From positions 1 through 45,772 of the forward strand of contig NZ_CADCWA010000160.1 in the NCBI RefSeq assembly GCF_902806285.1: a DNA stretch of 45,772 nt, in the 5' to 3' direction. The position numbers and the translations under genes are program-made. A model generated the notes under the pieces. That model did no database searches. It saw only the letters and a list, made by a program, of their open reading frames with translations, and was not told the origin of the DNA. Source of the stretch: an uncultured Sphingomonas sp. GTDB taxonomy: Bacteria; Pseudomonadota; Alphaproteobacteria; Sphingomonadales; Sphingomonadaceae. Positions 14,830 through 23,742 of the stretch are shown piece after piece (position 1 is the first letter of the stretch; every line of letters begins with the position of its first letter).

Positions 14830-15897
14830 GTGCTGGAGATTGTGGGCACGTGCGACAAGCGCATCTTCGGGCTGTTCCCGGCAGAGCGACTTCGGCGCCA
14901 GCTCCAGCTTGCCGACCGGTTGCGCAACGGGGAAGGCCGAACGCGCATGGGCGTCGCGGCAAGTGCCTGCGCCGTCCTCGACGAGGCGGCGCTGCAATGG
15001 TTGTTCGACAATCCCGGGCAGTTGCTGATGTCCTCCGGCGGCGCTCCGCTGGCGGTTGGAGTTCGGATGGACGAGGTGGCCGATGCCCGCTCGGCGCTTC
15101 ACGCCGGTGGGCCCGGGACGGTGGCCGGCGGACGCCACTTCATCCGCAAACTCCGGCGGCAGGTGGAGATGCTCGCCGTATCGCTGGAGGAAGCGCCAGT
15201 CGGCCGAGTGGAGCGGCAGCTCTACGGCAACGTCTACAAGGGCGTGACCGACCTAGTCACCAAATACCTCTGGCCGGGTCCGGCATTCCACGTGACCAGG
15301 CTGTGTGCCCGGCTCGGATTGTCGCCGAACATGGTAACGGGCGTCGGCGTGTTGCTGATGTTCGCCGCCGCCTACCTCTTCCACGAAGGTCGGTTCGGCT
15401 GGGGTCTGGCATCGGCCTGGGCGATGACCTTTCTCGACACGGTCGACGGCAAGCTGGCGCGGGTCACCGCGACTTCGAGCCAGTTCGGCAACCTGCTGGA
15501 TCACGGCACCGACATGCTTCATCCGCCCTTGTGGTGGTGGGCCGTGACTGAGGGGTTGGTGAGGCTCGATCCGGGTTCCGCGGGGAGTCTATGGGTCAGC
15601 CTCGCCATTATTCTGACGACCTATGTCGTGAGCCGCCTCCTTGAAGAAGGGTTCAAGCGGCAGTTCGGGTTCAATGCCTTCATCTGGGAACGGTTCGACA
15701 GCCGCTTCCGGTTGATCGTCTCCCGCCGCAACACTCTGCTGCTGCTGCTTACGGCAGGGCTGTTCACCGGCATGCTGAGCGAAAGCTGGCTGGTGGCGGC
15801 AGCTTGGAGCGTGGTGTCGGTTCTCGTGCAAGGGTGGCGCTATCTGTCCGCTTGGCACGTGTCGCGGTCGGGACCGCTCAGATCCTGGCTCGCCTGA
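14830..15897 (+). CDS. CDP-alcohol phosphatidyltransferase family membrane enzyme
   Basis: 355-aa protein. An N-terminal soluble domain of about 130 residues is followed by the CDP-alcohol phosphotransferase domain. The full signature D-x2-DG-x2-AR-x8-G-x3-D-x3-D is present as DTVDGKLARVTATSSQFG then NLLDHGTD near residue 200; the Asp residues bind Mg2+ and the CDP moiety. Several hydrophobic helices follow (VTGVGVLLMFAAAYLF, LWVSLAIILTTYVV, LLLLLTAGLFTG). It joins a CDP-linked donor to an alcohol acceptor at the inner membrane; with the extra N-terminal domain it may make an inositol-type or other unusual phospholipid, but that is a guess. GTG at 14830 is the first start after an in-frame stop. 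It is divergent from truB and overlaps the next gene. Confidence 0.85.
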   Translation: MLEIVGTCDKRIFGLFPAERLRRQLQLADRLRNGEGRTRMGVAASACAVLDEAALQWLFDNPGQLLMSSGGAPLAVGVRMDEVADARSALHAGGPGTVAGGRHFIRKLRRQVEMLAVSLEEAPVGRVERQLYGNVYKGVTDLVTKYLWPGPAFHVTRLCARLGLSPNMVTGVGVLLMFAAAYLFHEGRFGWGLASAWAMTFLDTVDGKLARVTATSSQFGNLLDHGTDMLHPPLWWWAVTEGLVRLDPGSAGSLWVSLAIILTTYVVSRLLEEGFKRQFGFNAFIWERFDSRFRLIVSRRNTLLLLLTAGLFTGMLSESWLVAAAWSVVSVLVQGWRYLSAWHVSRSGPLRSWLA

Positions 15898-16850
15898 CCG
15901 TCGGGCCACTCGCCACGCGTCTTGCCACGAGGGAGTATATTCCCTTCGGTGCATGGCTGCTGACCTGGACGCTGATCGGCCTGGCGGTGGGGCATGCCGA
16001 TGCGGTCCGCTTGCTGGCCGCCAACGGCTTCGTGCAGGCGGTGCGCACCTTGTGCGCACTTGAGGTCCGACCGCTGCTTGCGCGCCGCATCGGCGCGGAT
16101 TCGGCGATCATCCAGGTATCGCGCCGGACGGCCTGGCGGATCGACCTCCTAAGTCTCCTGGCCATGGCCGCGCTCCTGGCCGGTCTGGTCCTGTTGCTCG
16201 ACCTTCGTTCGATGACCAAGGCTGCCGCCATGCTGGCGCTGGTGGGAGGAGGTCTGGTCGCCCGCCACCCCGGTCAACTCCTTGCCGTCGGCCGAATCCG
16301 GAACGTCAGTTGGCGGTTTGGCTCGGCGGTGGTCGGATCGGTGGGCGCGGCCTGCGTGCTGCTGTTCGAACTCGGCTGGGTCGGAGCGGCGGTGGTGCTC
16401 GCCTTGCGCGACTGGGGAGGACTAGCGGCGACCCTGCTGTTTGGCCCCCGAGCAGAGCCCAAGCCGGCGGCTCCCGACCAGCCATTGTCGTTCGCGGAGG
16501 CCGCCGGACAGACCGGCCGTGTTGCCCGCCCGCGGCTGACCTATCGGATCAGCAAGGGACTGCTTGCCGCCATGCTTGGCCCAGTCGGCGGGTTTGCCGC
16601 CCGGACCGGACGTGGCGCGGGGCTCGACAGCCGCCTGGCGAAGGTCGTCCCGCGACATCGCTTCGGCATCGCGATGCTAACCTTCTGCGCTGCGGCGATT
16701 TCCGTTGCGGCATTGTCGATCAGCCGTGAGCCCGTGGCACTATTGCTCAGCGCAGCCCTGCTTCGCGTAGCCGCTTCGGCGGGGAGCATGCTGCTCTGGT
16801 GGAACTACGCCGAGGTCGTCGCCGAGGATGACGAAGAAGACGACGAGTGA
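15834..16850 (+). CDS. Uncharacterised polytopic membrane protein
   Basis: About 338 aa and no family recognised. Hydrophobic segments are visible: FGAWLLTWTLIGLAV, LLSLLAMAALLAGLVLLLDL, FGSAVVGSVGAACVLLFELG with WVGAAVVLALRDWGG, FGIAMLTFCAAAISVAALSI and VALLLSAALLRVAASAGSML. The end is strongly acidic (AEDDEEDDE). It overlaps the 3' end of the CDP-alcohol phosphatidyltransferase gene by up to about 90 nt in another frame, so the two are probably translationally coupled and functionally linked. The start is uncertain: TTG 15804, GTG 15834 and TTG 15852 are all possible and there is no in-frame ATG early on. The last 46 nt overlap the convergent thymidine kinase gene. Confidence 0.65.
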   Translation: MALSVRLARVAVGTAQILARLTVGPLATRLATREYIPFGAWLLTWTLIGLAVGHADAVRLLAANGFVQAVRTLCALEVRPLLARRIGADSAIIQVSRRTAWRIDLLSLLAMAALLAGLVLLLDLRSMTKAAAMLALVGGGLVARHPGQLLAVGRIRNVSWRFGSAVVGSVGAACVLLFELGWVGAAVVLALRDWGGLAATLLFGPRAEPKPAAPDQPLSFAEAAGQTGRVARPRLTYRISKGLLAAMLGPVGGFAARTGRGAGLDSRLAKVVPRHRFGIAMLTFCAAAISVAALSISREPVALLLSAALLRVAASAGSMLLWWNYAEVVAEDDEEDDE

Positions 16851-17458
16851 GCAGGTGAGGGGCTGTCCCGCTCCGCCATGCCATCGTGCAGCCGGGCGAA
16901 GAAGTGGCGGCGGCACATTGCCAGGTAGCGGTCGTTGCCGCCGATCTCCGTTTGCTCGCCGCTGGTGATGGCGCGGCCGTCCGCGCCGATCCGTAGGTTC
17001 ATCGTCGCCTTGCGCCCGCATTCGCAGACGGCTTTCAGCTCCACGAGTGCATCCGCCAGCGCGAGCAGCGCTGCGCTGCCGGCGAAGAGGTCGCCGAGGA
17101 AGTCGGTCCGGAGGCCATAGCAGAGCACCGGCAGGTTGAGCTCATCGGCGAGGCGGCAGAGCTGAAGGACCTGGGCACGCGTGAGGAACTGCGCTTCGTC
17201 CACCAGCGCGCAATGGATCGGGCGCCGCTCAAGCTCGCTTGCGACCTCGCTGAACAGGTCCGTATCGCTCGAGTAGGTGCGGGCGGGCGCAGCGATACCG
17301 AGCCGCGAGCCGATCGTTCCCACACCCGCGCGGTTGTCGTGAGCGGCGGTCCATAGCATGGTCGCCATGCCGCGCTCGCGGTAATTGAAATCGGCCTGCA
17401 GCAGGTTGGTGGACTTCCCCGCGTTCATCGCGGCATAGTAGAAATAGAGCTTGGCCAT
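16805..17458 (-). CDS. tdk: Thymidine kinase (class II)
   Basis: 217-aa dNMP-salvage enzyme phosphorylating thymidine with ATP. The P-loop is AAMNAGKSTNLLQ near residue 10 and the Walker B type motif is LVDEAQFL. The structural zinc site is visible as CECGRK and CRRHFF, a C-x-C and C-x2-H variant. FLGDLFAGSAALLALAD precedes the lasso region. The C-terminus is unusual: HSSSSSSSSATTSA, a Ser run that is the antisense of the acidic tail of the convergent membrane protein (46-nt overlap). It sits between truB and rbfA, away from any nucleotide cluster. Confidence 0.95.
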   Translation of the reverse strand: MAKLYFYYAAMNAGKSTNLLQADFNYRERGMATMLWTAAHDNRAGVGTIGSRLGIAAPARTYSSDTDLFSEVASELERRPIHCALVDEAQFLTRAQVLQLCRLADELNLPVLCYGLRTDFLGDLFAGSAALLALADALVELKAVCECGRKATMNLRIGADGRAITSGEQTEIGGNDRYLAMCRRHFFARLHDGMAERDSPSPAHSSSSSSSSATTSA

Positions 17459-17500
17459 CGCGGCGCTTGTAACTGCGCGCGGGTCTGCGTCCAGTGCGAG

Positions 17501-17896
17501 TCAGCCGTCCTCGCCCAGGTCCTGCGCGACCTTGGGGCTACGGAGGATGGAGTCGATGCGGCCGCCCTCGTCGAAACTCTCGTCCGCGAGGAACTTCAGC
17601 TTGGCGGCGTATTTCGTGTTCACCCGCCGCGCGACTTCGCCTTGCAGAAAGGCCGTGTTGGTGCGCAGCGCCTTGAGAACCACATCCTCGTCCTGGCCGA
17701 GCAGCGGCTTCACGAACACGGTGGCGTGGCGCAGGTCGGGCGACATGCGCACTTCCGTGACGCTGACGAGATGGCTCTGCAGCGTGTCGTCATGCACGTC
17801 GCCGCGCGCCAGCACTTCGCTCAGCACATGCCGCACCTGCTCGCCCACGCGGAGCAGGCGGACGGAGCGGCCTTCTTGTGTTTCCGGTTTCCTCAT
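17501..17896 (-). CDS. rbfA: 30S ribosome-binding factor RbfA
   Basis: 131-aa KH-like-fold factor that matures the 16S 5' end in late small-subunit assembly and cold adaptation. [20 protein letters not shown] is the conserved first helix, and [20 protein letters not shown] carries the family beta strands with SPDLRHA. The C-terminus has [20 protein letters not shown], matching the conserved R-x-P-x-L-x-F end with a local substitution, and a short acidic tail. It lies downstream of infB in the nusA-infB operon. The 134 bp between rbfA and infB hold no gene. Confidence 0.95.
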   Translation of the reverse strand: MRKPETQEGRSVRLLRVGEQVRHVLSEVLARGDVHDDTLQSHLVSVTEVRMSPDLRHATVFVKPLLGQDEDVVLKALRTNTAFLQGEVARRVNTKYAAKLKFLADESFDEGGRIDSILRSPKVAQDLGEDG

Positions 17897-18030
17897 CTCG
17901 CTCTCTGCAGCAGCGGCGTGGGAGTAAATCCCAGGCCGTCGGTCCTGTCGCTTCCCGCAGGCCGTCCGCTGTTCGCCGTCTCTCGCGCAAGCTTCGCTTG
18001 CTCCGCTCCGCTCCGCTTACGCTTGGCGGC

Positions 18031-20577
18031 TCACAGCGTCCGCGCGCGCTCCTCGACCTCGAACACCTCGAGCCGGTCGCCGGCCTTGATGTCGTTGGTG
18101 TCGGCCAGCAGCACGCCGCACTCCAGGCCGGCGATGACCTGGGCCACGTCGTCCTTGAACCGCCGCAGCGACGCGATGGTCGTCTTGGAGACGATGACGT
18201 CGTTGCGGGTCAGGCGGGCGTTGAGACCCTTGCGGATGACGCCCTCCAACACGAGCAGGCCGGCGGCCTTGTCCTTCTTGCCCGCGGGGAAGACCTCGCG
18301 GACTTCGGCGCGGCCGACCACCGTTTCGATGATCTCGGGGCCCAGCTCGCCGGCCATGGCGCCCTTGGCCCAGTCGGTCAGGTGGTAGATGACGTCGTAG
18401 TAGCGCAGCTCGACCTTGTTGCGCTCCGCCACTTCGCGCGCCTTGGCGTTGGGGCGAACGTTGAAGCCGATGATCGGCGCACCGGTCGAGGAGGCCAGCG
18501 TGACGTCGCTTTCCGTGATCGCGCCCACGCCCGAGTGCAGGACCCGCACCCGGATCTCGTCGGTGGACAGGCGGTTGAGCGCGTTGACGATCGCCTCCGT
18601 CGAGCCCTGCACATCGGCCTTCACCACCAGCGGGAACTCGATGATTGTGGACGCCCGGTTGGCGAACATGTTCTCCAGGCTCATCGGAGCGCTGGTGGTC
18701 CGCTTGCGGTCGAGCACGCCCTGGCGGTAGTCCGCCACCTCGCGGGCGCGCGCCTCGTTCTCCACCACCGTGAACTGGTCGCCCGCCGAGGGCACGGAGC
18801 CGAGCCCCAGCACCTCCACCGGAAAGGACGGCCCCGCCTCCTTCACCTGCCGGCCGTGATCGTCGATCATCGCCCGGACCTTGCCCGACGCCGCGCCGAC
18901 CACGAACACGTCGCCGACGCGCAGGGTGCCGCGCTGCACCAGCACGGTGGCGAGCGGACCGCGGCCCTTGTCGAGCTTGGCCTCGATCACCGCGCCCTCG
19001 GCCGTGCGCACCGGATTGGCCTTGAGCTCGAGCAACTCGGCCTGCAGGCTGATCGCCTCCAGCAAGCCGTCGAGGTTGGTCTTCTTCAGCGCGGACACCT
19101 CCACGTCCTGGACGTCGCCGCCCATCGCCTCGACGATGATCTCGTGCTGCAGCAGCTCCTCGCGAACCTTTTGCGGGTTGGCGGCGGGCTTGTCGACCTT
19201 GTTGATGGCGACGATCATCGGCACGCCCGCCGCCTTGGTGTGGTTGATGGCCTCGATCGTTTGCGGGCGGAGACCGTCGTCCGCGGCGACCACCAGCACC
19301 ACGATGTCCGTGACGTCCGCGCCGCGGGCGCGCATCTCGGTGAATGCCTCGTGGCCCGGCGTGTCGAGAAAGGTGACCTTATCGCCGCTGGGAACCGTGA
19401 CCTGATAGGCGCCGATGTGCTGGGTTATCCCGCCGGCCTCACCCGAGACGACATTGCCGCCGCGGATAGCGTCCAGCAGCGAGGTCTTGCCGTGGTCGAC
19501 ATGGCCCATGATGGTGACCACCGGCGGGCGCGGCTGCAGGCTCTCGGCCGCATCCACGTCGGCCGACGTGTCGATGTCGATGTCGCTTTCGCTGACCCGC
19601 TTGATGTTGTGCCCGAACTCGGTGACCAGCAGCTCGGCCGTGTCCTGGTCGATGGTCTGGGTCAGGGTGACCGCCGACCCCATCTTGAACAGCGCCTTCA
19701 CCAGATCGGCACCGCGCTCCGCCATGCGGTTGGCGAGCTCGCCGACGGTGATCGCCTCGGGCACCACCACGTCGCGGACCTGCTTGGCCGCCGGGCCCGA
19801 CGACAGGTGGGCGCGCTTTTCCTTTTCGCGCGCGCGCTTCAGTGCGGCGAGCGAACGGGCGCGGCTGTCGTCCTCGCCGGACAGGGCGCGGGTGACGGTG
19901 AGCTTGCCCGAATGGCGGCGGTCGTCGCCGCGGCCGCGGGTCGGGCGAGCAGGCTCCGGCCGCCGCGGCGGCGCGGCCGGTTCGGGGCGGCGCACGGGCG
20001 TGAACTGCTGTCCGGACGGACGAGGCGACTGCGCGGGCTGCGCGGGCTGCGCGGGCGCGGCCCTGACCTCGTCGGCCTGAGGGGGGGCTTCGGCTTCCTG
20101 CTCGATCCGCTGCTTGGCTTCTTCCTCCGTGCGGCGCGCGGCCTCCTCTTCGGCGCGGCGGTTCTCTTCGGCGCGGCGACGCTCGTCTTCGGTGGCGTTG
20201 ACCTTGGCCTGCTCCTCGCGCCGGCGCGCGCCTTCGAGCGAGGCCATGCGGGCTTCTTCAGCTTCGCGCAGCAGGCGCGTCTGCATCTCCTTGCGCGCGG
20301 CAATGTCGTCGCCCGGCGAACGGCGAGCGGGCGCGGTCGGCTGGGGCGCCGAACGCTGCGGAACGGCAGGCGCAGGGGCCTCGGCGACCGGCACCGGCGC
20401 CTCGGCGGCCGGAGCCTCGCCCGGCTTGCCCAGGATGCGCCGCTTCTTGACCTCGACCACCACCGTGTTCGAGCGGCCATGGCTGAAGCTCTGCTTGACC
20501 TTGCCGGTCTCCACCGTGCGCTTGATGCCCAGCGGCGGCCGGGTGCCCAGCTTCGGCTTGTCGGTCTGCTCGCTCAT
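18031..20577 (-). CDS. infB: Translation initiation factor IF-2
   Basis: 848-aa GTPase that places fMet-tRNA on the 30S subunit. The N-terminal IF2_N-type region ([20 protein letters not shown]) is followed by a long charged Ala/Arg/Glu coiled stretch (about 90-250). The second IF2_N segment is [20 protein letters not shown]. The G domain starts near residue 345: G1 is [14 protein letters not shown]3 is DTPGHEAF, G4 is NKVDKP. The C-terminal domains include [14 protein letters not shown] and end [13 protein letters not shown]. It starts at an ATG overlapping the ylxR stop by 4 nt (ATGA), implying coupling. The 935-aa plus-strand ORF is its shadow. Confidence 0.97.
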   Translation of the reverse strand: MSEQTDKPKLGTRPPLGIKRTVETGKVKQSFSHGRSNTVVVEVKKRRILGKPGEAPAAEAPVPVAEAPAPAVPQRSAPQPTAPARRSPGDDIAARKEMQTRLLREAEEARMASLEGARRREEQAKVNATEDERRRAEENRRAEEEAARRTEEEAKQRIEQEAEAPPQADEVRAAPAQPAQPAQSPRPSGQQFTPVRRPEPAAPPRRPEPARPTRGRGDDRRHSGKLTVTRALSGEDDSRARSLAALKRAREKEKRAHLSSGPAAKQVRDVVVPEAITVGELANRMAERGADLVKALFKMGSAVTLTQTIDQDTAELLVTEFGHNIKRVSESDIDIDTSADVDAAESLQPRPPVVTIMGHVDHGKTSLLDAIRGGNVVSGEAGGITQHIGAYQVTVPSGDKVTFLDTPGHEAFTEMRARGADVTDIVVLVVAADDGLRPQTIEAINHTKAAGVPMIVAINKVDKPAANPQKVREELLQHEIIVEAMGGDVQDVEVSALKKTNLDGLLEAISLQAELLELKANPVRTAEGAVIEAKLDKGRGPLATVLVQRGTLRVGDVFVVGAASGKVRAMIDDHGRQVKEAGPSFPVEVLGLGSVPSAGDQFTVVENEARAREVADYRQGVLDRKRTTSAPMSLENMFANRASTIIEFPLVVKADVQGSTEAIVNALNRLSTDEIRVRVLHSGVGAITESDVTLASSTGAPIIGFNVRPNAKAREVAERNKVELRYYDVIYHLTDWAKGAMAGELGPEIIETVVGRAEVREVFPAGKKDKAAGLLVLEGVIRKGLNARLTRNDVIVSKTTIASLRRFKDDVAQVIAGLECGVLLADTNDIKAGDRLEVFEVEERARTL

Positions 20578-21386
20578 CTCGTTCCTTCGTTCGTATCGTC
20601 GGCCGAGGCGGCAGCCGGGGCAGCGTCGCCGCGCCCTAACCCAGCCTCGGGATCAATGAAAGCGCGCCACCGGGACAGCGCGTGAAGCACACGCGCCGCG
20701 GCGGCAGCGTCGGTCAGGGCAATGTGTACCACATTCTCGCGCCCCAACGCCATGCTCAAGATGGTGCGGTCCGTCAGAATTGCCAGTCCGCTTGCGTAGC
20801 CCAGCTCCGCCGACCCGCCGACGCGCCAGGCCTGGTCCAGGCGGCGGCGGCCGTCGTCCCCCGCGTCCGCGGCGTGGAGCAGCAGGCGGACCTTGCCGGA
20901 GCGCGCAGCCTGCTCCACCCGATCAGCCCCGTTGATGAGGTTGCCCGAGCGCGCTTCCATCCCGAGCCGGTCGAGCGCGGCCTGGCGCAGCGCGGCCTCC
21001 GTCTTCTCGCCAAGGTCGGCGGGAATGAGGAGGTCGCCCGTCTTGAACGCGCGGGCAAGCGCGCCCTTGAGCTTGCCCTTGGCATTGGCCGCGTCGAGGT
21101 CGGCGCGCGGCACGCCGATCCACGCCCCGCGGCCCGGCGCCTTGGCGCGCACGTCGGGCAGCACTTCCCCGCTGGGGCCAAGGGCAAGGCGGATCAGCTC
21201 ATCGCGCGAGCCATGCCGGCGCGAGAGGATGCAGGTGCGTTCGGATTTGTGCTCCGGCGCACGCCGGAGTCCAGCCGCCCCAGTGGAGGGCTGGGCCCCG
21301 GCCTTGGGTCCGACCGAAGTACTACTTCGGTGGGTGCCCTTCGCCGGGGTGCTGGCTAACGCCGTATCATTGCGAGGATTCCGCAT
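20574..21386 (-). CDS. ylxR: YlxR family RNA-binding protein (DUF448) with repeat-derived N-terminal linker
   Basis: 270-aa protein of the nusA-infB operon. The YlxR/DUF448 core is ERTCILSRRHGSRDELIRLA to APGRGAWIGVPRADLDAA (about residues 49-110). It is followed by a ribosomal-protein-L7Ae-like segment (GNLINGADRVEQAARSGKVR, about 145-200) found in alphaproteobacterial versions. Residues about 11-48 (STPAKGTHRSSTSVGPKAGA in part) are translated from a palindromic repeat at 21250-21352; related proteins reach the ERTC motif sooner. The start overlaps the nusA stop by 20 nt and the end overlaps infB by 4 nt. Function is RNA or RNase P binding by analogy. Confidence 0.9.
   Translation of the reverse strand: MRNPRNDTALASTPAKGTHRSSTSVGPKAGAQPSTGAAGLRRAPEHKSERTCILSRRHGSRDELIRLALGPSGEVLPDVRAKAPGRGAWIGVPRADLDAANAKGKLKGALARAFKTGDLLIPADLGEKTEAALRQAALDRLGMEARSGNLINGADRVEQAARSGKVRLLLHAADAGDDGRRRLDQAWRVGGSAELGYASGLAILTDRTILSMALGRENVVHIALTDAAAAARVLHALSRWRAFIDPEAGLGRGDAAPAAASADDTNEGTR
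21250..21352. repeat. Palindromic repeat translated in the ylxR N-terminus
   Basis: The stretch holds consecutive hairpins: CTCCGGCGCACGCCGGAG, CAGCC/GGCTGG, and the perfect 19-mer ACCGAAGTACTACTTCGGT, then CCCTTCGCCGGGGTGCTGG, which complements the first arm loosely. The ends resemble the repeat at 23661. It is read in frame in ylxR. Confidence 0.75.
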
Positions 21387-22995
21387 CGGCGGCCTCCTCG
21401 GTCTCGGCGCCCTCGTCCTCGAACCAATGCGCCCGGGCGGCCATGATGATCTCGTTGCCCTGCTCTTCGCTGAGGCCGTACTCGGCGAGCACGCCGCCCT
21501 TGTCCTCCGTCCGCTGCGGCGCGTTCTCGGCGCGGCGGCGCGGCTCCTGGCGCTTCTTCTGAACGAGCTCGTCGGTGGCGAGGTCGGCGAGGTCGTCGAG
21601 CGTCTTGATACCCGCCTTGCCCAGGGTCACCAGCATGGCCTCGGTAAGGTGCGGCAGCTCGGCCAGTGCATCCTCGACGCCCAGCGCGCGGCGCTCCTCG
21701 CGAGACGCCGCCTCGCGCCGCTCCAGCGCTTCGGACGCGCGGCTCTGCAGCTCGGCCGCGATCTCCTCGTCCAGCCCCTCGATGGAGGCGATCTCGTCGG
21801 CCTCGACGTAGGCGACCTCCTCCAGGCTGGTGAAGCCCTCGGCCACCAGCAGCTGGGCCAGAGTCTCGTCCACGTCCAACTCATTCTGGAACGTCTCGGA
21901 GCGCTCGACGAACTCGCGCTGGCGCTTCTCGCTGGCGTCGGCTTCGGTCAGGATGTCGATCTGCGAGTTGGTCAGCTGCGAAGCCAGCCGCACGTTCTGC
22001 CCGCGGCGGCCGATCGCCAGGCTGAGCTGGTCGTCGGGCACCACCACCTCGATGCGGGCTTCCTCCTCGTCGATCACCACCCGGCTTACGGTCGCGGGCT
22101 GGAGCGCGTTGACGACGAAGGTCGCGGTGTCCTCGCTCCACGGGATGATGTCGATCTTCTCGCCCTGCATCTCCTGCACGACCGCCTGCACGCGGCTGCC
22201 CTTCATGCCGACGCAGGCGCCGACCGGGTCGATCGAGCTGTCGCGGCTGATCACCCCGATCTTGGCGCGGCTGCCCGGATCGCGGGCCGCGGCCTTGATC
22301 TCGATGATGCCGTCGTAGATTTCCGGCACTTCCTGCGCGAACAGCTTCTTCATGAAGTCGGGGTGCGCCCGCGACAGGAAGATCTGCGGGCCGCGGGTCT
22401 CGCGGGCGACGCGCAGGATCAGCGAGCGGACGCGATCGCCGACGCGCACCATCTCGCGCGGGATCTGGGCGTCGCGGCGGATCACACCCTCGGCCCGGCC
22501 GAGGTCGACCACCACGTGACCGAACTCGACCCGCTTGACGACGCCGGTGATGACCTCGCCGACGCGGTCCTTGAACTCCTCATATTGCCGCTCCCGCTCG
22601 GCATCGCGGACCTTCTGGAAGATGACCTGCTTCGCGGCCTGCGCGGCGATGCGGCCGAATTCGATCGGGGGCAGGGGATCGACGATGAAGTCGCCGAGCT
22701 GCGCGTCCGCCTGGAGCTTCTGCGCGCCTTTGAGGTCGACCTGCTTGAAATGGTCCTCCGGCTCCTCGACCACCTCCAGCACGCGCCACAGGCGCAAGTC
22801 CCCGGTCTCGCCGTCGAGCTTGGCGCGGATGTCGTTCTCGGCGCCGTAGCGGGCGCGGGCGGCGCGCTGGATGGCGTCCTCCATTGCCTCGATCACGATG
22901 CCGCGGTCGATCAGCTTCTCGCGGGCGACGCTGTCGGCGATGGCGAGCAGCTCGGCCCGGTTGGCGGTCGGTGCAGCGGTCGCGGCAGTGGCCAT
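21367..22995 (-). CDS. nusA: Transcription termination/antitermination protein NusA
   Basis: 542-aa RNA polymerase factor modulating pausing, termination and antitermination. The N-terminal domain binds RNAP (AREKLIDRGIVIEAMEDAIQ). S1 follows (GEVITGVVKRVEFGHVVVDL, about 130-200), then tandem KH domains (DPVGACVGMKGSRVQAVVQE and LAIGRRGQNVRLASQLT). The two C-terminal acidic helix-hairpin repeats (LVAEGFTSLEEVAYVEADEI; TLGKAGIKTLDDLADLATDE) are typical of proteobacterial NusA. The track start is too long; the ATG at 22995, 5 nt after the rimP stop, begins MATAATAAPTANRAELL and fits the family. Confidence 0.97.
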   Translation of the reverse strand: MATAATAAPTANRAELLAIADSVAREKLIDRGIVIEAMEDAIQRAARARYGAENDIRAKLDGETGDLRLWRVLEVVEEPEDHFKQVDLKGAQKLQADAQLGDFIVDPLPPIEFGRIAAQAAKQVIFQKVRDAERERQYEEFKDRVGEVITGVVKRVEFGHVVVDLGRAEGVIRRDAQIPREMVRVGDRVRSLILRVARETRGPQIFLSRAHPDFMKKLFAQEVPEIYDGIIEIKAAARDPGSRAKIGVISRDSSIDPVGACVGMKGSRVQAVVQEMQGEKIDIIPWSEDTATFVVNALQPATVSRVVIDEEEARIEVVVPDDQLSLAIGRRGQNVRLASQLTNSQIDILTEADASEKRQREFVERSETFQNELDVDETLAQLLVAEGFTSLEEVAYVEADEIASIEGLDEEIAAELQSRASEALERREAASREERRALGVEDALAELPHLTEAMLVTLGKAGIKTLDDLADLATDELVQKKRQEPRRRAENAPQRTEDKGGVLAEYGLSEEQGNEIIMAARAHWFEDEGAETEEAADAESSQ

Positions 22996-23000
22996 GTCGT

Positions 23001-23540
23001 TCAGTCCTCTACAGTCTGGATGTCGTCGGCGCCCTCCGTCGAGAGCGGCGCGGTGGCGTTGATGAGCTTGTCGGTCAGCAGCAGCTTGGCCGAGTGAATG
23101 GCGGAAAAGGGCAGGGCATAGTCGCGCCCGTCCTTGCCGGTCAGCTTGACGGTCTCGCCATCGGTCCCGGCGAGCTCGCCCGAGAACTGCTTCCGTCCGT
23201 CGATCGGCTCGGCCAGATTGATGCGGGCTTCGTGCCCGGCCCAATCGTCATAGTCCTTTAGCCGGGTCAGCGGCCGGTCGATCCCGGGCGAGCTGACTTC
23301 CAGCCGGTAGGAGCTCGCGATCGGATCGCGCCCTTCCGCTTCCAGCGCGTCCAGCCGGTCGGACACCCGGCGAGAGACGGCCTGGCAGTCGGCCAGGTCG
23401 AGCTGCCGCGTGTCGGGCCGCTCGGCCATGATCTGCAGCGTCGGGTCCGACTTGCCCCCGATCATCGCCACCCGCACCAGTTCAAAGCCGAGGCTCTTCA
23501 CCTCGGGCTCGATCAGCGCGTTAAGGGCGGTCAGGTCCAT
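23001..23540 (-). CDS. rimP: Ribosome maturation factor RimP
   Basis: 179-aa 30S maturation factor, first gene of the rimP-nusA-ylxR-infB-rbfA operon. It has LGFELVRVAMIGGKSDPTLQ with IMAERPDTRQLDLADCQAVS, then the strongly conserved YRLEVSSPGIDRPLTRLKDY, followed by the small SH3-like C-terminal domain (ELAGTDGETVKLTGKDGRDY). ATG at 23540. A sigma70-type promoter lies 90-115 nt upstream. Confidence 0.96.
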   Translation of the reverse strand: MDLTALNALIEPEVKSLGFELVRVAMIGGKSDPTLQIMAERPDTRQLDLADCQAVSRRVSDRLDALEAEGRDPIASSYRLEVSSPGIDRPLTRLKDYDDWAGHEARINLAEPIDGRKQFSGELAGTDGETVKLTGKDGRDYALPFSAIHSAKLLLTDKLINATAPLSTEGADDIQTVED

Positions 23541-23626
23541 GCGGCTCCATCAGGCTAAGCGGCTTCGGCGCCGGCCCGGGCTCCCGGACCAGCCTCAGCA
23601 TCTGGCGATGTCGAGGAAGTCACTTG

Positions 23627-23655
23627 CATATAGAGGAGCGAGCGGCGGGACGCAA
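23627..23655 (-). promoter_or_regulatory. Sigma70-type promoter of the rimP-nusA-infB operon
   Basis: On the minus strand TTGCGT, a 17-nt spacer and TATATG precede the rimP start by about 87 nt. Both boxes and the spacing are good for this GC-rich background. A palindromic repeat begins 5 bp farther upstream at 23661. Confidence 0.6.
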
Positions 23656-23660
23656 CAACA

Positions 23661-23742
23661 AGTACCCCGGCGAAAGCCGGGGCCCAGCCGCCGCTTCGAC
23701 GCGCTAGCTTGAGGACTGGACCCCGGCGTTCGCCGGGGTACT
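23661..23742. repeat. REP-like palindromic repeat overlapping the ICMT-like gene end
   Basis: AGTACCCCGGCGAAAGCCGG (then GGCCCAG) at 23661 is mirrored by CCGGCGTTCGCCGGGGTACT ending at 23742. Each arm is also a hairpin. The last 12 codons and the stop of the ICMT-like gene lie inside the right half. Confidence 0.9.

Noticed and set aside
19839-20480. 213-aa Arg/Pro-rich ORF
   Set aside because: Alternate frame of the low-complexity N-terminal region of IF-2.
17878-20685. 935-aa plus-strand ORF
   Set aside because: Antisense shadow of infB, whose GTPase motifs are unmistakable on the minus strand.
20893-23097. 734-aa plus-strand ORF
   Set aside because: Antisense shadow of nusA and ylxR.
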